Of a DNA stretch of 40,315 bases, positions 29,624-37,635 are shown piece after piece. Source of the stretch: a virus; IMG/VR virus record IMGVR_UViG_3300017971_000473, positions 1 through 40,315 of that record; one strand, given 5' to 3'. The notes beneath the pieces were generated by a model. It ran no database searches, was not told where the DNA came from, and saw only the letters and a list, made by a program, of their open reading frames with translations. Each line of letters opens with the position of its first letter. Position 1 is the first letter of the stretch. A program made the translations under genes and the position numbers.

Positions 29624-30670
29624 ATGTCGGGAATTCCTGGAATCGGAACTAGCAAGGCGGCGGTGGCCCGCGAGGTGTTGTGCAACCCGGGCGGTAAGCT
29701 GGTTGCACACAAGGGCGTTATCGTCGACGGGTCCAAGTCGAGGGACACGCTCAATACGGGCTATCTGGACACGCTCCGGGCGGGGCTGCTGTTGGGCAAG
29801 ATTACCAGCGGCGGCAAATACGCCCCGGCCATCATCGGCAAGTTGGCGGACGATTACGACGCCACGGCGGACACCACCACCATGACCGTCACGGCGGCCA
29901 CGGCGGTGGAATTGGTCCGGCGTGTCGGCGCGTCGGGCACGTTCAAGTTGACCGGCCCCCCGTCGGCTGGCGGGACCGTCCAAACGGTCACGGTGACCTA
30001 TTCGGCGGTCAACGTCACCACGGGCGTGGTTACCATCACGGCGTTGTCTGCTGGCGTCGACGAGGTGCAAACCATCACGTTTGACGCGGCAATGACCGGC
30101 GGCGTGTTGGCCATCACGTACTACACACCGGCGGGCGAGCCCGTGGAAGTCACCACCCCGTGGGATACCAATTGGGCCACGACCATGGCGGCGTGGAATG
30201 TCGCAAGCGTTGCGGCGGCCACGGCGGTCATGGGCGAGGCGTCCAATGGCGCGGTCATGACGGGGACGGCAACGGTTCCGATTTTGACCTATTCGGGCGT
30301 CGGGTTCACGGCCAACCCAATCCAAACGGCGGACGTCGACGTGGATTCCACGACCGGCCCGGAATACGCCACGGTCGCGGAAACCACGGCGGGCGTCACG
30401 GCCACCGGAAACGATTTCATCAACGGCGCGTTGGTGCAACCGACGGACGGCTCGGAAACCATCATGGGGCTGCTGGGCAACCCGTGGGGGTTGAAAGTCA
30501 CCGACGACGACGGGGTAAACATCGACGCCCATTTGGACACGCTAATCATGGGCGGCCAAGTCAACACGGACGTGGTGTTGTACTATCCCACGGACACGTC
30601 GTTGATTGCGTGGATGAAAGCCCAACTCAGGGCCAAGGGGCTGGGGTACGTGTTCTGCGACGACCTGTAG
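29624..30670 (+). CDS. capsid decoration/minor head protein
   Basis: 348 aa, ATG at 29624 with GGAG upstream. The first about 70 residues (AREVLCNPGGKLVAHKGVIV, LRAGLLLGKITSGGKYAPAI) resemble head decoration proteins encoded just before the major capsid gene. The middle is beta-rich and Thr-heavy (TMTVTAATAVELVRRVGA, VQTVTVTYSAVNVTTGVVTI), and the C terminus is alpha/beta. Position between protease/scaffold and major capsid gene supports the role. It is about three times longer than lambda gpD, so extra domains are likely. Confidence 0.68.
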   Translation: MSGIPGIGTSKAAVAREVLCNPGGKLVAHKGVIVDGSKSRDTLNTGYLDTLRAGLLLGKITSGGKYAPAIIGKLADDYDATADTTTMTVTAATAVELVRRVGASGTFKLTGPPSAGGTVQTVTVTYSAVNVTTGVVTITALSAGVDEVQTITFDAAMTGGVLAITYYTPAGEPVEVTTPWDTNWATTMAAWNVASVAAATAVMGEASNGAVMTGTATVPILTYSGVGFTANPIQTADVDVDSTTGPEYATVAETTAGVTATGNDFINGALVQPTDGSETIMGLLGNPWGLKVTDDDGVNIDAHLDTLIMGGQVNTDVVLYYPTDTSLIAWMKAQLRAKGLGYVFCDDL

Positions 30671-30685
30671 ACGCGACGCGCGGGG

Positions 30686-30713
30686 GTGGCCCCGGCGCAT
30701 AACACGGGGCCAC
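30686..30713 (+). other. stem-loop in the leader of the major capsid gene
   Basis: GTGGCCCCG (30686-30694) and CGGGGCCAC (30705-30713) form a perfect 9-bp stem around a 10-base loop. There is no T tract, so it is more likely an RNA processing or stabilising element than a terminator. Confidence 0.5.
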
Positions 30714-30762
30714 AACGCGACGACACGACGACCACACACCATCCAAACCAGGAGTTTTTGAC

Positions 30763-31866
30763 ATGGCGGGAACAACCCTTAAAAACACCCTACGCCCCGA
30801 GGTTATTATGGACCTCGTCAAGGCGACAATGGACATTCCCGGCGGCGTGCTTCCGGCGGCGTTTTCGGCGGCTGCCGTCATGTCCAAGGCGAACAAGAAC
30901 GAGGGGTCATACCTTCGCGTTGACGGTACGCGGCACGTGGCCCGTATCGTTGCGTATGGCAGCCCGGCGGCGGCCCGTGGCATGCGCGGCGTCACCAAAG
31001 TGCCCGTGACCTTGGCCCATACGTACGAAAGCCAGGACCAACCGGGCACCATGTTGTTGGACCTTGAGGGGGAAAACGGCGTGGCGCTTCAGGGAATCGC
31101 CAAGGAGGAGGTGTGGGGCCAGGTAACCCACTTCGCGGGCGGATTCAAGAATCTGCGGACCGTTGCCATGGCGGCGGCGCTGGCCCACGGGGCGGTGTAC
31201 TTTGACGGCGATGGCAACATCCTCCCCGATTCCACGGGCGCGGTCATTTCCGTTGATTTCGGGATCCCGGCGGGGAACAAGGATCAATTGGACGTGTTCG
31301 GCGACGGCGACCTCTTGTCTACCGATTGGACGGCGGCGGCCACGGACATTATCACGCAAATCCGGGACGTCAAAGAGGCGTCACGCAAAAAGACGGGCTA
31401 TCCGTTGGTGTACGCGTTCTACGGGGCCAACATCCCCGGGTACTTGTCCGCCAACACGTCCGTGCGGGCGTTCCTGACGGCCAACCCGCAACTCGCGAGC
31501 CAAGTGTTGGTGGGCGACAACCTACCCGATATTTGCGGGCTGAAGTGGCTACCCTTGGAGTGTTTCTGGAACGACCAAGACGGGACCACGCAAAGCGTCA
31601 TGGACGCGGACCGCGTGGTGTTCTGTCCGGCACCGTCCAAGGATTGGTGGGGGCTGATCGAGGGCAGTTACGCCATCCCAACCAACCACAACGTAACGGC
31701 CAACGCCAACACGGCCCGGTCGTCTCTCAAGACGGTATTCGGTCCGTTCAGCTATGCCACCGTGTCCGACAACCCACCGGGGCTGACGCAATACGGCGGC
31801 GACACGTTCCTCCCGGTCATCAAGGTTCCGGGCGCGGTGTTCATCGGCGACGTCCCGACGTCGTAG
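30763..31866 (+). CDS. major capsid protein
   Basis: 367 aa, ATG at 30763 with a CAGGAG ribosome binding site. HK97-fold capsid proteins of the phage_cap_E type have this size and position; readable pieces are LRPEVIMDLVKATMDIPG, the helix LRTVAMAAALAHGAVYFDGD, GIPAGNKDQL with DIITQIRDVKEASRKK, and a C terminus rich in strands (FGPFSYATVSDNPPGLTQYG). It is bounded by a stem-loop upstream and a terminator downstream, as expected for the most abundant late product. The HK97 assignment rests on context and length more than on single motifs. Confidence 0.82.
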   Translation: MAGTTLKNTLRPEVIMDLVKATMDIPGGVLPAAFSAAAVMSKANKNEGSYLRVDGTRHVARIVAYGSPAAARGMRGVTKVPVTLAHTYESQDQPGTMLLDLEGENGVALQGIAKEEVWGQVTHFAGGFKNLRTVAMAAALAHGAVYFDGDGNILPDSTGAVISVDFGIPAGNKDQLDVFGDGDLLSTDWTAAATDIITQIRDVKEASRKKTGYPLVYAFYGANIPGYLSANTSVRAFLTANPQLASQVLVGDNLPDICGLKWLPLECFWNDQDGTTQSVMDADRVVFCPAPSKDWWGLIEGSYAIPTNHNVTANANTARSSLKTVFGPFSYATVSDNPPGLTQYGGDTFLPVIKVPGAVFIGDVPTS

Positions 31867-31908
31867 CGGGCGGTTCCATCCTTTCGGGTTGTCCCACGTT
31901 GGGACACG

Positions 31909-31942
31909 ACGGGCGCGGGTAGCAATGCCCGTGCCCGTTTTT
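31909..31942 (+). terminator. terminator/attenuator after the major capsid gene
   Basis: ACGGGCGCGGG (31909-31919) pairs with CCCGTGCCCGT (31928-31938) with one G-T wobble, 8-base loop, then five T (31938-31942). A smaller hairpin GTCCCA-TGGGAC lies just upstream (31891-31905). Genes continue on the same strand, so partial termination would raise capsid message over tail messages. Confidence 0.85.
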
Positions 31943-31959
31943 CATAACAGGAGGCCACA

Positions 31960-32451
31960 ATGTCCGGGCGAATTGACACCCTAATGACGTTCACGCAAGG
32001 CGTGAAAGTTCAAAAATCATTCACGTGTCCCAACAGTCAGATAACCGAGGCCATGTGTTCGACGCCATTTTCTGCGTCGGCTGTCAAGGCTCAGCATTGC
32101 AAAACCTATTCCCAGAAGGTGGGAACGGTGGTTGCTGACGACGTGGAAGTAATCCACGCGGCCCGGTCGGCGGGGTCCATTGTGTCGTTTTGCGCTGGCC
32201 ACGTTGGCCCCAACACGGGCGGCAACACGGTGTCGGTCGAACTCAAGAAGAACGGCACCACCGTATTGAGCGCGGCCATATCGTTGGATAGCGGGGACGC
32301 GGCGTATGCTCAAGTAGACGCGACCATTGCGACGGCGGCATATTCGGCGGGCGACGTGTTCACCATCCACGTGGACCAATCAAGTGGCACGGGCGACGGG
32401 ACGGGGTTTTTCGCGGAATTGGTCGTGGACGAAACGGCGGACACGGCATAG
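31960..32451 (+). CDS. beta-rich virion protein of unknown role
   Basis: 163 aa, ATG at 31960 with CAGGAGG upstream. Strand-rich and Ser/Thr/Ala-rich (GTVVADDVEVIHAARSAG, TVSVELKKNGTTVLSAAISL, SAGDVFTIHVDQSSGTGDG) with five Cys in the first half. It has the look of an Ig-like or jelly-roll virion protein. It lies between the major capsid gene and the tail-completion genes, so it may be a head fibre, stopper or decoration protein. Confidence 0.6.
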   Translation: MSGRIDTLMTFTQGVKVQKSFTCPNSQITEAMCSTPFSASAVKAQHCKTYSQKVGTVVADDVEVIHAARSAGSIVSFCAGHVGPNTGGNTVSVELKKNGTTVLSAAISLDSGDAAYAQVDATIATAAYSAGDVFTIHVDQSSGTGDGTGFFAELVVDETADTA

Positions 32452-32463
32452 GGGGACGACCCA

Positions 32464-33030
32464 ATGGAGGGAAAGGTTGTCGTGGACCTCAAGGGGCTGC
32501 AAGCGTACGAGCAAGCGGTCCGGCGTGGAATGCAAAAAGGCCCCGGCCACATGGCGGTGGCGTTCAAGCGGTGGGGCGTCCGCTATCGGTCGTTTTCACA
32601 AAACCGATTTAACACGCTATCCAAGTCCGGCGGCGGCGGGATATGGCCACCATTGGCGGAGGTCACCAAGCGGCGGCGACGGAAGCAGCGTAAAGGGTAT
32701 CGGGGGAAACGACGGTGGGGCCTATTGCGGGATACATCGTTGTTGTTCTACGCGTTACAAGCAAAATTTACGGGGGCGGGCGGCCAATGGGAGCAGGCCA
32801 TCCCCGGGGGAATCGAGGTTGGATACGGCGGGGACGCGGTCCACAAGGACGCGGGCGGCAAGGGCGGAAAGGCGACAATCGCGGACATTGCCATGTTTCA
32901 CCAAACGGGGGCGGGCAACCTACCCGTGCGGGAAATCATCGTGGACCCGGACCCCCCGACAATCACGGGCATGATTAAGGATTTAACGCTCGCGCTCAAG
33001 CGGATTGAACGCGACACGGACAAGGGATAA
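32464..33030 (+). CDS. tail completion/virion morphogenesis protein (Mu gpG / HK97 gp10-like)
   Basis: 188 aa, start near GGGGGACG. The pattern of the phage virion morphogenesis family is visible: an N-terminal helix (LKGLQAYEQAVRRGMQKG), FNTLSKSGGGGIWPPLAEVT with KRRRRKQRKG, a central LRDTSLLFYALQAKF, then IADIAMFHQTGAGNLPVREI with IVDPDP near the end, very close to the family's H-Q-x-G...P-R-x-F/I motif. These proteins complete the head-tail interface or tail end. Confidence 0.8.
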   Translation: MEGKVVVDLKGLQAYEQAVRRGMQKGPGHMAVAFKRWGVRYRSFSQNRFNTLSKSGGGGIWPPLAEVTKRRRRKQRKGYRGKRRWGLLRDTSLLFYALQAKFTGAGGQWEQAIPGGIEVGYGGDAVHKDAGGKGGKATIADIAMFHQTGAGNLPVREIIVDPDPPTITGMIKDLTLALKRIERDTDKG

Positions 33031-33035
33031 CGCCA

Positions 33036-33542
33036 ATGGCAACGGACCCGTTTAGTCTGACATACGCGGCCATTTGGTCGTGTCTTGAATCCAACGCGGA
33101 CCTCGTGGCGTTGGTTCCGGCGGGGAATCGGATACGCTTTGACGGGGACGACCGGGGACCGGACAAGGACGTGTTGACCACGGCGGATTGCCCCCAATTG
33201 CGTGTCGTCGCGGTGTCGGGCAACATCATGACCGCGCGCGATAGCAAGGGCGAAATGGTCCAACGCAACTACCAACTCCAGATAATGACCGGGGACCAAC
33301 GGTTGGACCATCTGTTGTATCCGATCGAGTGGGAAGTCTATCGGGCGTTTATGAATTGGTCCACCCATTTTGCCGGGCTGACGTGGGGCGGGGCGGAATT
33401 CGTCAAGCGTGTGCAAGTCAACACCATGTCGGAGGGTATGTCGCACGTCAACGACGGCGGCGTGGCGGCCAAGGGGTGGGCGGCGTTGGTGGAAATCGTC
33501 GTGGATATGTACTTTAACCGCGCGTCAATCGCGCCATCATAA
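33036..33542 (+). CDS. probable tail terminator / neck protein
   Basis: 168 aa. Alpha/beta pattern of tail terminators: helix SLTYAAIWSCLESNADLVAL, then VPAGNRIRFD, a strand RVVAVSGNIMTARDS, the conserved-type NYQLQIMTGDQRLDHLLYPI followed by EWEVYRAFMNW, and a C-terminal strand GWAALVEIVVDMYF. Its position between tail completion and tail tube genes fits a tail terminator. No exact family recognised. Confidence 0.55.
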   Translation: MATDPFSLTYAAIWSCLESNADLVALVPAGNRIRFDGDDRGPDKDVLTTADCPQLRVVAVSGNIMTARDSKGEMVQRNYQLQIMTGDQRLDHLLYPIEWEVYRAFMNWSTHFAGLTWGGAEFVKRVQVNTMSEGMSHVNDGGVAAKGWAALVEIVVDMYFNRASIAPS

Positions 33543-33554
33543 CAGGAGCAACAA

Positions 33555-34385
33555 ATGACAACCCCCATTACTGGCATCAACGGCGCGGTTGACGGTGTCC
33601 CCGGCGTGGTCAATTGGAACGTGTCCGAAACGCCCAACCTCCAGTCGCGCGGCAACTCAAGCGTGGCGGGGTCCGTCATCACGAAAACCGGCGTCAAGGA
33701 TTGGTCCGGGACGTACGAGGCGGAGGGTGGTGCCCCCGTCCACATGCCCGGCGAAACGTTCACGTTTACGGGAAGCGCGGACGGCTCAGTGGGCGCGACC
33801 GGACCGGCTATCGTCGAATCGGTCACCATCAATTGGGATTGGGAAAACGACGCCATGTTGGGCCATTCGGTCAATTTCGCGGGCAACGGGGCGCTGACGC
33901 GTGGCGTGGCGGCGGCGGTGGACGCGTCGGTAACCATTCCCACCATGTCGTCCGTGTGCGACATTATGACCGGAACGCTCGTGGCGGTCCCCGTCTGGAC
34001 GGCGCTAGAACACTTGCGGACGGCGTCGTTGACCATCACGGCGGCGAACACGCTACAGAAGACAAGCGACACGGCGGGGTGGACCAAGCGGAACGCTGGC
34101 CCCGTCACGGCCAACGGTTCCATTTCCGTGTTCACGGATTCCCCCGCCAATCCGTTGGACCCGGGCGATGAAAACGGTCTCAAAATGTACGTGTCGGCCA
34201 CCGCGTTTTGGCAGTTGCTATGGGCCAAGTGGGGCGAAATGTCCGACATTCGCGTGGACACCAACACGGGCGACATTTTGGGTTGTACGCTGAATTTCCA
34301 GTTCACGGCGGCGGTACTTATCGCGACCGTGGCCACCAAAGGGTCCATAACGGAGCCCGACACCAACGTATTTTGGGGAAGCTAA
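33555..34385 (+). CDS. major tail tube protein
   Basis: 276 aa, ATG at 33555 with ACAGGAG. Beta-rich throughout (GVPGVVNWNVSETPNLQSRG, VKDWSGTYEAEGGAPVHMPG, ETFTFTGSADGSVGATGPAI with VESVTINWDWENDAM, DILGCTLNFQFTAAV). The order tail terminator, tail tube, tail chaperones with frameshift, tape measure is the canonical long-tailed phage layout, which makes the tube assignment strong despite the lack of a named family. No sheath gene precedes it, arguing for a non-contractile tail. Confidence 0.75.
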   Translation: MTTPITGINGAVDGVPGVVNWNVSETPNLQSRGNSSVAGSVITKTGVKDWSGTYEAEGGAPVHMPGETFTFTGSADGSVGATGPAIVESVTINWDWENDAMLGHSVNFAGNGALTRGVAAAVDASVTIPTMSSVCDIMTGTLVAVPVWTALEHLRTASLTITAANTLQKTSDTAGWTKRNAGPVTANGSISVFTDSPANPLDPGDENGLKMYVSATAFWQLLWAKWGEMSDIRVDTNTGDILGCTLNFQFTAAVLIATVATKGSITEPDTNVFWGS

Positions 34386-34421
34386 CGCGGCCCCCTTTTC
34401 ACTTGTTCGATGGAGGACAAT

Positions 34422-34946
34422 ATGGGCGAACATTCAGACGCCACGGCCCCGCGCATGTCATTTGAACATCAGGGCGACACGTTCACGTTATCACCACCCA
34501 CGGACCGGGACCGCGCGGAAATGACCGCGTGGGCGCAGGGCGAAATCCTGAAAATGGCCCGTGAGTCCATCCCGGCGGACGCGTCCCCGCAAGAACGCCA
34601 ACGGCTGACGCGGGAAGCGTACGCCATGGCGGCGGGCGTCACCATGGTGGGCGATTGTCCGGGGGCGGCAATGCTGGCCACCCCGGCGGGGACCGTGCGT
34701 TATATCTGGCAACTACTCAGGAAAGAGCATCGAAAGCTAAAGCTGGCGGACGTCCGTGCAATGGTGGAAGACGACGACACGGCGGAACAACTGGACGTGG
34801 CGTTGACGGTCGTTCTTGGCGGGATGGACGACGACCCGGCGGAAGACGACACGCCACCAAAGGACGGCCCGTTAAAGCCCAAGAAGGGCGGCAAAGGCGC
34901 AAAAAAAAAGGCGGCGCGTCCACCGGGGAAGTCTACCGGGCACTGA
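34422..34946 (+). CDS. tail assembly chaperone (lambda G-like)
   Basis: 174 aa. The ATG at 34422 is preceded by GGAGGA at proper spacing; an ATG at 34410 overlaps the ribosome binding site itself and is rejected. Helical chaperone-like region (RAEMTAWAQGEILKMARESI, VRYIWQLLRKEHRKLKLADV, RAMVEDDDTAEQLDVALTVV), then a Lys-rich end (PKKGGKGAKKKAARPPGK). It ends shortly after a run of nine A from which a longer product can be made by -1 frameshifting. Sits between tail tube and tape measure, the usual place. Confidence 0.82.
   Translation: MGEHSDATAPRMSFEHQGDTFTLSPPTDRDRAEMTAWAQGEILKMARESIPADASPQERQRLTREAYAMAAGVTMVGDCPGAAMLATPAGTVRYIWQLLRKEHRKLKLADVRAMVEDDDTAEQLDVALTVVLGGMDDDPAEDDTPPKDGPLKPKKGGKGAKKKAARPPGKSTGH
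34901..34907 (+). other. -1 programmed frameshift slippery site (A AAA AAA)
   Basis: Nine A at 34901-34909. In the chaperone frame the codons are AAA 34902-34904 and AAA 34905-34907, giving the heptamer A_AAA_AAA; a -1 slip resumes at 34907 in the frame that stays open to 35101. Confidence 0.8.
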
Positions 34947-35101
34947 GTCTCCGATATGGCTGGACCCCCCAACAAATTGCCGACATGACACCGGCCCAAC
35001 AGTTGCTTTACCTGACGGACGGACGCCAAGACGGGCGGGATTTCGTCACGGTCCAGTCAATGCAAGAGGCCCGGCGGTTGCAAGCGGAAATAAGGGGCTG
35101 A
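34907..35101 (+). CDS. frameshift extension of tail chaperone (lambda T-like part)
   Basis: About 64 aa with no start codon or ribosome binding site of its own in the useful region; it is reached only by a -1 shift from the gene beginning at 34422. Sequence KGGASTGEVYRALSLRYGWT, then PQQIADMTPAQQLLYLTDGR and a terminal helix (QSMQEARRLQAEIRG). The RYGWTPQQIADMTPAQ stretch is of the kind seen in the C-terminal part of tail chaperone fusions. The fusion (as lambda GT) recruits tube subunits to the tape measure, encoded one base downstream. Confidence 0.8.
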   Translation, partial: KGGASTGEVYRALSLRYGWTPQQIADMTPAQQLLYLTDGRQDGRDFVTVQSMQEARRLQAEIRG

Positions 35102-35102
35102 T

Positions 35103-36830
35103 ATGCCACATGCAAGCGTAATAACCGAACTGGCGACACGCGACCGGACCACGGGCACACTCAAGCGGATGGGCGGCACCATTCGCGGGTTTGCGGCCCG
35201 GTCTAGCGCGTCCCTCGCCAAGGTGGGGTCCGGTTTCAAAATGGTTGGCGGCGCTATCGGCGGCGTTGCCATGCGGTTGGGCAAGCTGGCGCTGGCGGGC
35301 GGCGCGGCGGCCACGGCCATGGCGGGCGTCGTCGCGGTCCTTTCCGCCAAGGGCTGGGCGGAACAAGAAAAGGTGGAAAAGCGGCTTGAGCAAACCATTA
35401 AAGCCACGGGCGGCGCGGCGGGTTGGACCAAGGACCAACTATTGGACCACGCCAAGGCGCTGCAAAAGGTGACCACGTTTGGCGACGAGGCCATTATCGG
35501 AAGTCAAGCGTTGTTGGCCACGTTCACGTCCATTAAGGGGGACCAATTCAAACAGGCCACGGAAATGGCCATGAACTTGTCAGTTGCGATGGGGCAAGAC
35601 CTCAAGCAATCGGCCATCATGTTGGGCAAGGCCCTTAACGACCCGGCCACCGGATTGTCGGCAATGTCGCGGGCGGGCGTGTCGTTTACTGAGTCGGAAA
35701 AAACCGTCATCAAAGCCATGCAAGAGGCGGGCGACATGGCGGGCGCGCAGACCAAAATGTTTGAAATCATGGCCAGTCAAGGACTTGGCGGCCAAGCCCG
35801 GGCGGAGGCTGAGACCTTCGCGGGGCGAATGAAACAACTCAAAAACACCATAGGCGACGTGGCGGAGCAATTCGGCAAGATTCTTGCCCCGTACATCGAC
35901 AAGGTAGCGGGCGGCTTCCGTAACCTAGTGGCCCGGTTTGAGGGCGACGGCGGCAAGCTGGCGGCCCGCGTGTCGTCCATTGTCGACAAGATAGCCAAGG
36001 CGATAGCGTGGGTGGTCAAAAAACTGGCGCTGGGCGTGGCGGCTGGCGCGGCGTTCGTCCAGTCGTTCAAGGCGGAAGCGGCGGCGGCGTTCGTGACGTT
36101 ATGGTTAAAGGTGCTGCAATTCGTCAACCGCATCAAACACGCGTTTACGCGGACAATCCCGGAAGTCCTAAAATGGATGGCCAAGAATTGGAAGTCCATT
36201 TTAATGGACATGGTCCGGGTCCAAGGCCAACTCCTGATGAACGCGGGAAAGAACATCGCGGCGTTTCTCAAGGCGGCCAAGGACGCGGCGCTAATGCGTG
36301 GTTGGAACTTCCAAGGAACAAACATGTTCGCGGGGCTGGACACGGCCATAAGGACGGAACTCCCAAGACTGTCAAAGCGTATCCCGTCGGTTATGGAAAA
36401 ATCGCTAATGGAAGAATTGCAAGCCCGGCCAATGGGCGCGGCGTTCGGCGTGGCGTTCGCCAAGAATCGAGCCACAATGGACCGCATGTTGGGCGCGTTC
36501 GCGGGGTCCGGCATCCCCGACGGTAGCGGCCAAGGCGGCGGGGCGTTTGTCGGCTCAGGCGGGGACGACGCGGTGGCGGGCGGCACCAAGGCCCGTGGTT
36601 TCGAGGGGCTGGACGCCCTTTATGGACGCATTGCCACGGCGGCCCTTAACGACCCCGTCAAGGCGGCGGCCATCAAGACGGAAGAACACACCAAGCGGGC
36701 GGCGGATGCGGCGGAACGGCAAGCGAGGCTTGCGGAAGACCACCACCGGACCATGGGGCGGCTGTTGGAAGTCATGGAAGCGGAAGAACGAAACAAGCAA
36801 CCGGCGCGGGCGGCGGCGGTAAGGGGCTGA
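35103..36830 (+). CDS. tail tape measure protein
   Basis: 575 aa. Family features: N-terminal helix with Gly/Ala-rich hydrophobic stretches (LGKLALAGGAAATAMAGVVA), then the conserved tape measure block EEK-like helices with TFGDEAIIGSQALLATFTSI, KGDQFKQATEMAMNLSVAMG and MSRAGVSFTESEKTVIKAMQ, a second hydrophobic region (AIAWVVKKLALGVAAGAAFV) and a helical C terminus (RAADAAERQARLAEDHHRTM). At about 0.15 nm per residue it predicts a tail of roughly 85 nm, short for a siphovirus. Confidence 0.92.
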   Translation: MPHASVITELATRDRTTGTLKRMGGTIRGFAARSSASLAKVGSGFKMVGGAIGGVAMRLGKLALAGGAAATAMAGVVAVLSAKGWAEQEKVEKRLEQTIKATGGAAGWTKDQLLDHAKALQKVTTFGDEAIIGSQALLATFTSIKGDQFKQATEMAMNLSVAMGQDLKQSAIMLGKALNDPATGLSAMSRAGVSFTESEKTVIKAMQEAGDMAGAQTKMFEIMASQGLGGQARAEAETFAGRMKQLKNTIGDVAEQFGKILAPYIDKVAGGFRNLVARFEGDGGKLAARVSSIVDKIAKAIAWVVKKLALGVAAGAAFVQSFKAEAAAAFVTLWLKVLQFVNRIKHAFTRTIPEVLKWMAKNWKSILMDMVRVQGQLLMNAGKNIAAFLKAAKDAALMRGWNFQGTNMFAGLDTAIRTELPRLSKRIPSVMEKSLMEELQARPMGAAFGVAFAKNRATMDRMLGAFAGSGIPDGSGQGGGAFVGSGGDDAVAGGTKARGFEGLDALYGRIATAALNDPVKAAAIKTEEHTKRAADAAERQARLAEDHHRTMGRLLEVMEAEERNKQPARAAAVRG

Positions 36831-36831
36831 C

Positions 36832-37626
36832 ATGGGCGCTATCACGGTTCCATTTTCGGAGGTTGTCGGATCCCCGGTCGAAACCATGACCGTAGACGGG
36901 GTAAGCGCGGAGGCCACGTACGAGTGTGCGTGGGGGTTCCGTGCCACGCTGGCCCAACAATTGCTTGCCGACGGCGGCCAACCGTACTACCGAATGGTTG
37001 GTGGCGCGGTGGCCCGGGCGTCGTCCGTGAAAGTCCAACCGGCCACCCAACGCCAAGTCGAGATTGTCGACGGGGTGGCGTCGTACGCGTCGTATGAAAC
37101 GGCCCGGTTGGTTGTGTCGTACACGACCGACGGCCCGGAAGTGGTCGACGACAAATTGGTGGACGAGCGTTTTGAAAAAACCGTTGAATTTATGACGTTG
37201 GACCCGACGGGGTTCCGGTGGGGCGCGACCGGCGACGCGCTGACGGAAGAGGAGGCCCCGGGTAAGCAATTGTGGGGATACACGTATTCGTTGACGTATT
37301 ACAACATCGACCCATTCCCGGGGGACGTGTTCGATTTAGGGGGCATGGTCAACGACGACGTGGTAACTCCGTTTCGTATTCCGCGCGATTTCGCGGCGGG
37401 AACGATGCTGCTTGAGGCCCCCACGATTTCGCGGGCGGTCACGACCGACGAGGAGGAGGCGTGGACCATGGACGTGGTGGCCCGAATTCGGAACGCGGGT
37501 TGGAATAAGTATTGGCGGCCCGGGACGCAATCGTGGGAGTCCATCTACGTACACAATCCCACCACGGACACGTGGGAAGAATACCTGAACTATCCCGAGG
37601 GGGATTTTACCCCCATATTTGGATAA
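36832..37626 (+). CDS. distal tail / baseplate-region protein
   Basis: 264 aa, one base after the tape measure stop. Beta-rich with many aromatic residues (VDGVSAEATYECAWGFRATL, VEIVDGVASYASYETARLVV with SYTTDGPEVVDD, GKQLWGYTYSLTYYNIDPF) and Pro/Asp turns. Position right after the tape measure fits a distal tail (Dit-like) or hub protein, but I see no Dit/Tal motif, so the role is inferred from synteny. Confidence 0.6.
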   Translation: MGAITVPFSEVVGSPVETMTVDGVSAEATYECAWGFRATLAQQLLADGGQPYYRMVGGAVARASSVKVQPATQRQVEIVDGVASYASYETARLVVSYTTDGPEVVDDKLVDERFEKTVEFMTLDPTGFRWGATGDALTEEEAPGKQLWGYTYSLTYYNIDPFPGDVFDLGGMVNDDVVTPFRIPRDFAAGTMLLEAPTISRAVTTDEEEAWTMDVVARIRNAGWNKYWRPGTQSWESIYVHNPTTDTWEEYLNYPEGDFTPIFG

Positions 37627-37635
37627 GGTAACGAC

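Noticed and set aside
29000-30532. 510-codon minus-strand frame across protease and decoration genes
   Set aside because: Arg/His/Gly-rich translation without a ribosome binding site; antisense shadow of two well-supported virion genes.
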